The position numbers were made by a program, and so were the translations under genes. From Saprospiraceae bacterium (lineage in GTDB: Bacteria > Bacteroidota > Bacteroidia > Chitinophagales > Saprospiraceae), in the NCBI GenBank assembly GCA_020627965.1, contig JAHDFX010000044.1, forward strand, positions 1-34,554: a stretch of DNA of 34,554 bases, read 5' to 3'. Of this stretch, positions 33,389 to 34,554 are shown one piece after another (within the stretch, counting starts at the first letter, position 1; every line of letters begins with the position of its first letter). Under the pieces are notes generated by a model. The model searched no databases. It saw only the letters and a list, made by a program, of their open reading frames with translations, and had not been told where the DNA came from.

Positions 33389-34228
33389 TTAACCGCCAAG
33401 TCCAACATGTCGAAATGCAAGGACTGTCAGATCTTTATCTATACCTTTCAGGTATGCACTAACAGTTTCTTTATTACTGCCTTTTACATATTCCTGATTC
33501 AATAATGTATTTTCTTTATAGAATTTACCCAGTTTACCCTGAGCAATTCTTTCCAGCATATTTTCAGGTTTCCCCTGCATGCGTGCTTGTTCCATTCCGA
33601 TTTCGATCTCTTTCTGAACTACAGAAGCATCTACATCGTCTTTATCAACTGCCACTGGATTCATTGCAGCTACCTGCATAGCTACATTTTTGCCAACTTC
33701 CTGAAAGTCACCTGTTTTATTCAGTCCGATCAAAACACCACGTCTGTAACCTGCGTGGATATAAGGAACAACCATATCAGATTCCAGTATTTCGTATTTT
33801 TTCACTTCCACTTTTTCTCCGATAACGCCTATTTGTTCGGTGATTTTGTCGCCTACAGATAAGCCACTCTCAAAATCAGTAGCTAGTAAATCATCTAATG
33901 AGGCTGGGAAGGTATTAAGAGCTATATCAGCTACTTGCTGCGCCAAAGCAATAAAATCTGCATTTTTAGCAACAAAATCAGTTTCGCAACTTAGATTAAC
34001 AACGATACCTTTTTTAGAATCTGGAGTAGTTTGTGCGATTACAACACCTTCTTTAGCATCTCTATCAACACGCTTAGCAGCTAATTTCTGACCTTTTTTA
34101 CGCAGAATATCTTTTGCCGCTTCCATATCACCGCCTGCTTCTTTAAGTGCTTTTTTGCAGTCCATCATACCAGCACCAGTTTCTTTACGAAGTGCTGCTA
34201 CGTCTTTTGCTGAGATTTTAACATCCAT
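33389..34228 (-). CDS. tsf: Translation elongation factor Ts
   Basis: Guanine-nucleotide exchange factor for EF-Tu. The 279 residues contain the N-terminal UBA-like domain (VAALRKETGAGMMDCKKALKEAGGDMEAAKDILRKKG region, residues about 8-45). The EF-Tu-contacting motif CETDFVAKNADF follows. The C-terminal dimerisation and coiled-coil region carries GVLIGLNKTGDF, AMQVAAMNPVAVDKDDVD and the conserved ending VLAFRHVGLGG. It lies 89 nt downstream of rpsB, the classical rpsB-tsf operon, and is closed by a strong terminator. Confidence 0.97.
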   Translation of the reverse strand: MDVKISAKDVAALRKETGAGMMDCKKALKEAGGDMEAAKDILRKKGQKLAAKRVDRDAKEGVVIAQTTPDSKKGIVVNLSCETDFVAKNADFIALAQQVADIALNTFPASLDDLLATDFESGLSVGDKITEQIGVIGEKVEVKKYEILESDMVVPYIHAGYRRGVLIGLNKTGDFQEVGKNVAMQVAAMNPVAVDKDDVDASVVQKEIEIGMEQARMQGKPENMLERIAQGKLGKFYKENTLLNQEYVKGSNKETVSAYLKGIDKDLTVLAFRHVGLGG

Positions 34229-34317
34229 TTTTAGAATTGTTATAAATGTAATTAAGTAAATTTGATGTATATCACAGAATAATACTTCAAAGAAACGTTC
34301 AAACCATTTTATTGGTT

Positions 34318-34554
34318 CTATTTAGCTTCAGCTTTTTTACGCGCTTCTTTTCCCTGCTTGCCTTCTGCTAGTCCTTCCTTGATTGCATCTACCACATAGT
34401 CTATTAACAAGGTAATAGATTTGGAAGCATCATCATTAGCAGGAATTGGAAAATCTACTGAATTCGGGTCAGAGTTAGTATCTACCATACCGAAAGTACG
34501 CAATCCGATTTTCTTAGCTTCTGCCAATGCAATGTGTTCGTGAGAAATATCAAC
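34318..34554 (-). CDS. rpsB: 30S ribosomal protein S2, C-terminal part (cut by the window edge)
   Basis: The frame is open to the window edge and encodes the last 79 codons, 78 residues and a TAG stop, of ribosomal protein S2. The fragment begins VDISHEHIALAEAKKIG and contains the S2 signature GMVDTNSDPNSVDFPIPANDDA, followed by SITLLIDYVVDAIKEG and a short lysine- and alanine-rich tail. It is the first gene of the rpsB-tsf unit. The internal ATG is not the start; the true start lies outside the window. Confidence 0.96.
   Translation of the reverse strand, partial: VDISHEHIALAEAKKIGLRTFGMVDTNSDPNSVDFPIPANDDASKSITLLIDYVVDAIKEGLAEGKQGKEARKKAEAK

Overview
The window looks like chromosomal DNA of a member of the Bacteroidota. 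It is AT-rich. Two secreted proteins end in type IX secretion (T9SS type A) sorting domains, one of them carrying SprB repeats. Many genes are preceded by the Bacteroidota -7 promoter motif TAnnTTTG. Menaquinone is made by the futalosine route (mqnC), bacillithiol synthesis is present (bshA), and there is an ECF sigma factor paired with an envelope-spanning partner. A Saprospiria- or Chitinophagia-like lineage is my guess, but the sequence alone does not fix it.

Layout. 1-4561 (+): nucleotide-sugar dehydrogenase, galE and a UbiB/AarF-type atypical kinase, the first two probably serving surface polysaccharide synthesis. 4567-6947 (-): a single-domain response regulator and an ALDH7 (antiquitin-type) aldehyde dehydrogenase, separated by a gap holding a small inverted-repeat element. 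7238-9509 (+): a tightly packed three-gene operon (RfaE2-type nucleotidyltransferase, family 2 glycosyltransferase, GHMP kinase). 9567-11642 (-): a TMTC-like membrane protein with TPRs. 12095-15187 (+): a very large secreted M4 metalloprotease. 15336-16622 (-): an aminopeptidase P. Between this gene and the next lies a 162-bp near-symmetrical palindrome. 16922-20695 (+): D-2-hydroxyacid dehydrogenase, cytoplasmic L-asparaginase and a DUF4173-type membrane protein. 20788-23038 (-): an Rpn-family remnant, then an ECF sigma factor and a partner with an inner-membrane helix plus a C-terminal outer-membrane beta-barrel. 23327-25392: tRNA-Cys, rpoN and tRNA-Val. 25524-29118: small envelope proteins, two of them lipoproteins, a second copy of the inverted-repeat element and an SprB-repeat T9SS protein. 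29125-29470: a gene-free, structured stretch closed by a strong terminator, which is a candidate small RNA. 29554-31190: bshA and a small TIR-like protein. 31394-34554 (-): mqnC, pyrH, tsf and the 3' end of rpsB.

Most of the window is housekeeping or ordinary envelope biology. The items most worth a second look are: (1) the sigma factor/dual-membrane anti-sigma pair; (2) a miniature inverted-repeat element present as a 51-bp and a 159-bp version, each with a 3-bp TWA target duplication; (3) the 162-bp palindrome; (4) the candidate structured RNA upstream of bshA; (5) the stand-alone TIR-like protein. No phage, CRISPR array, complete insertion sequence or rRNA is visible. All assignments rest on reading motifs by eye; no database search was run.
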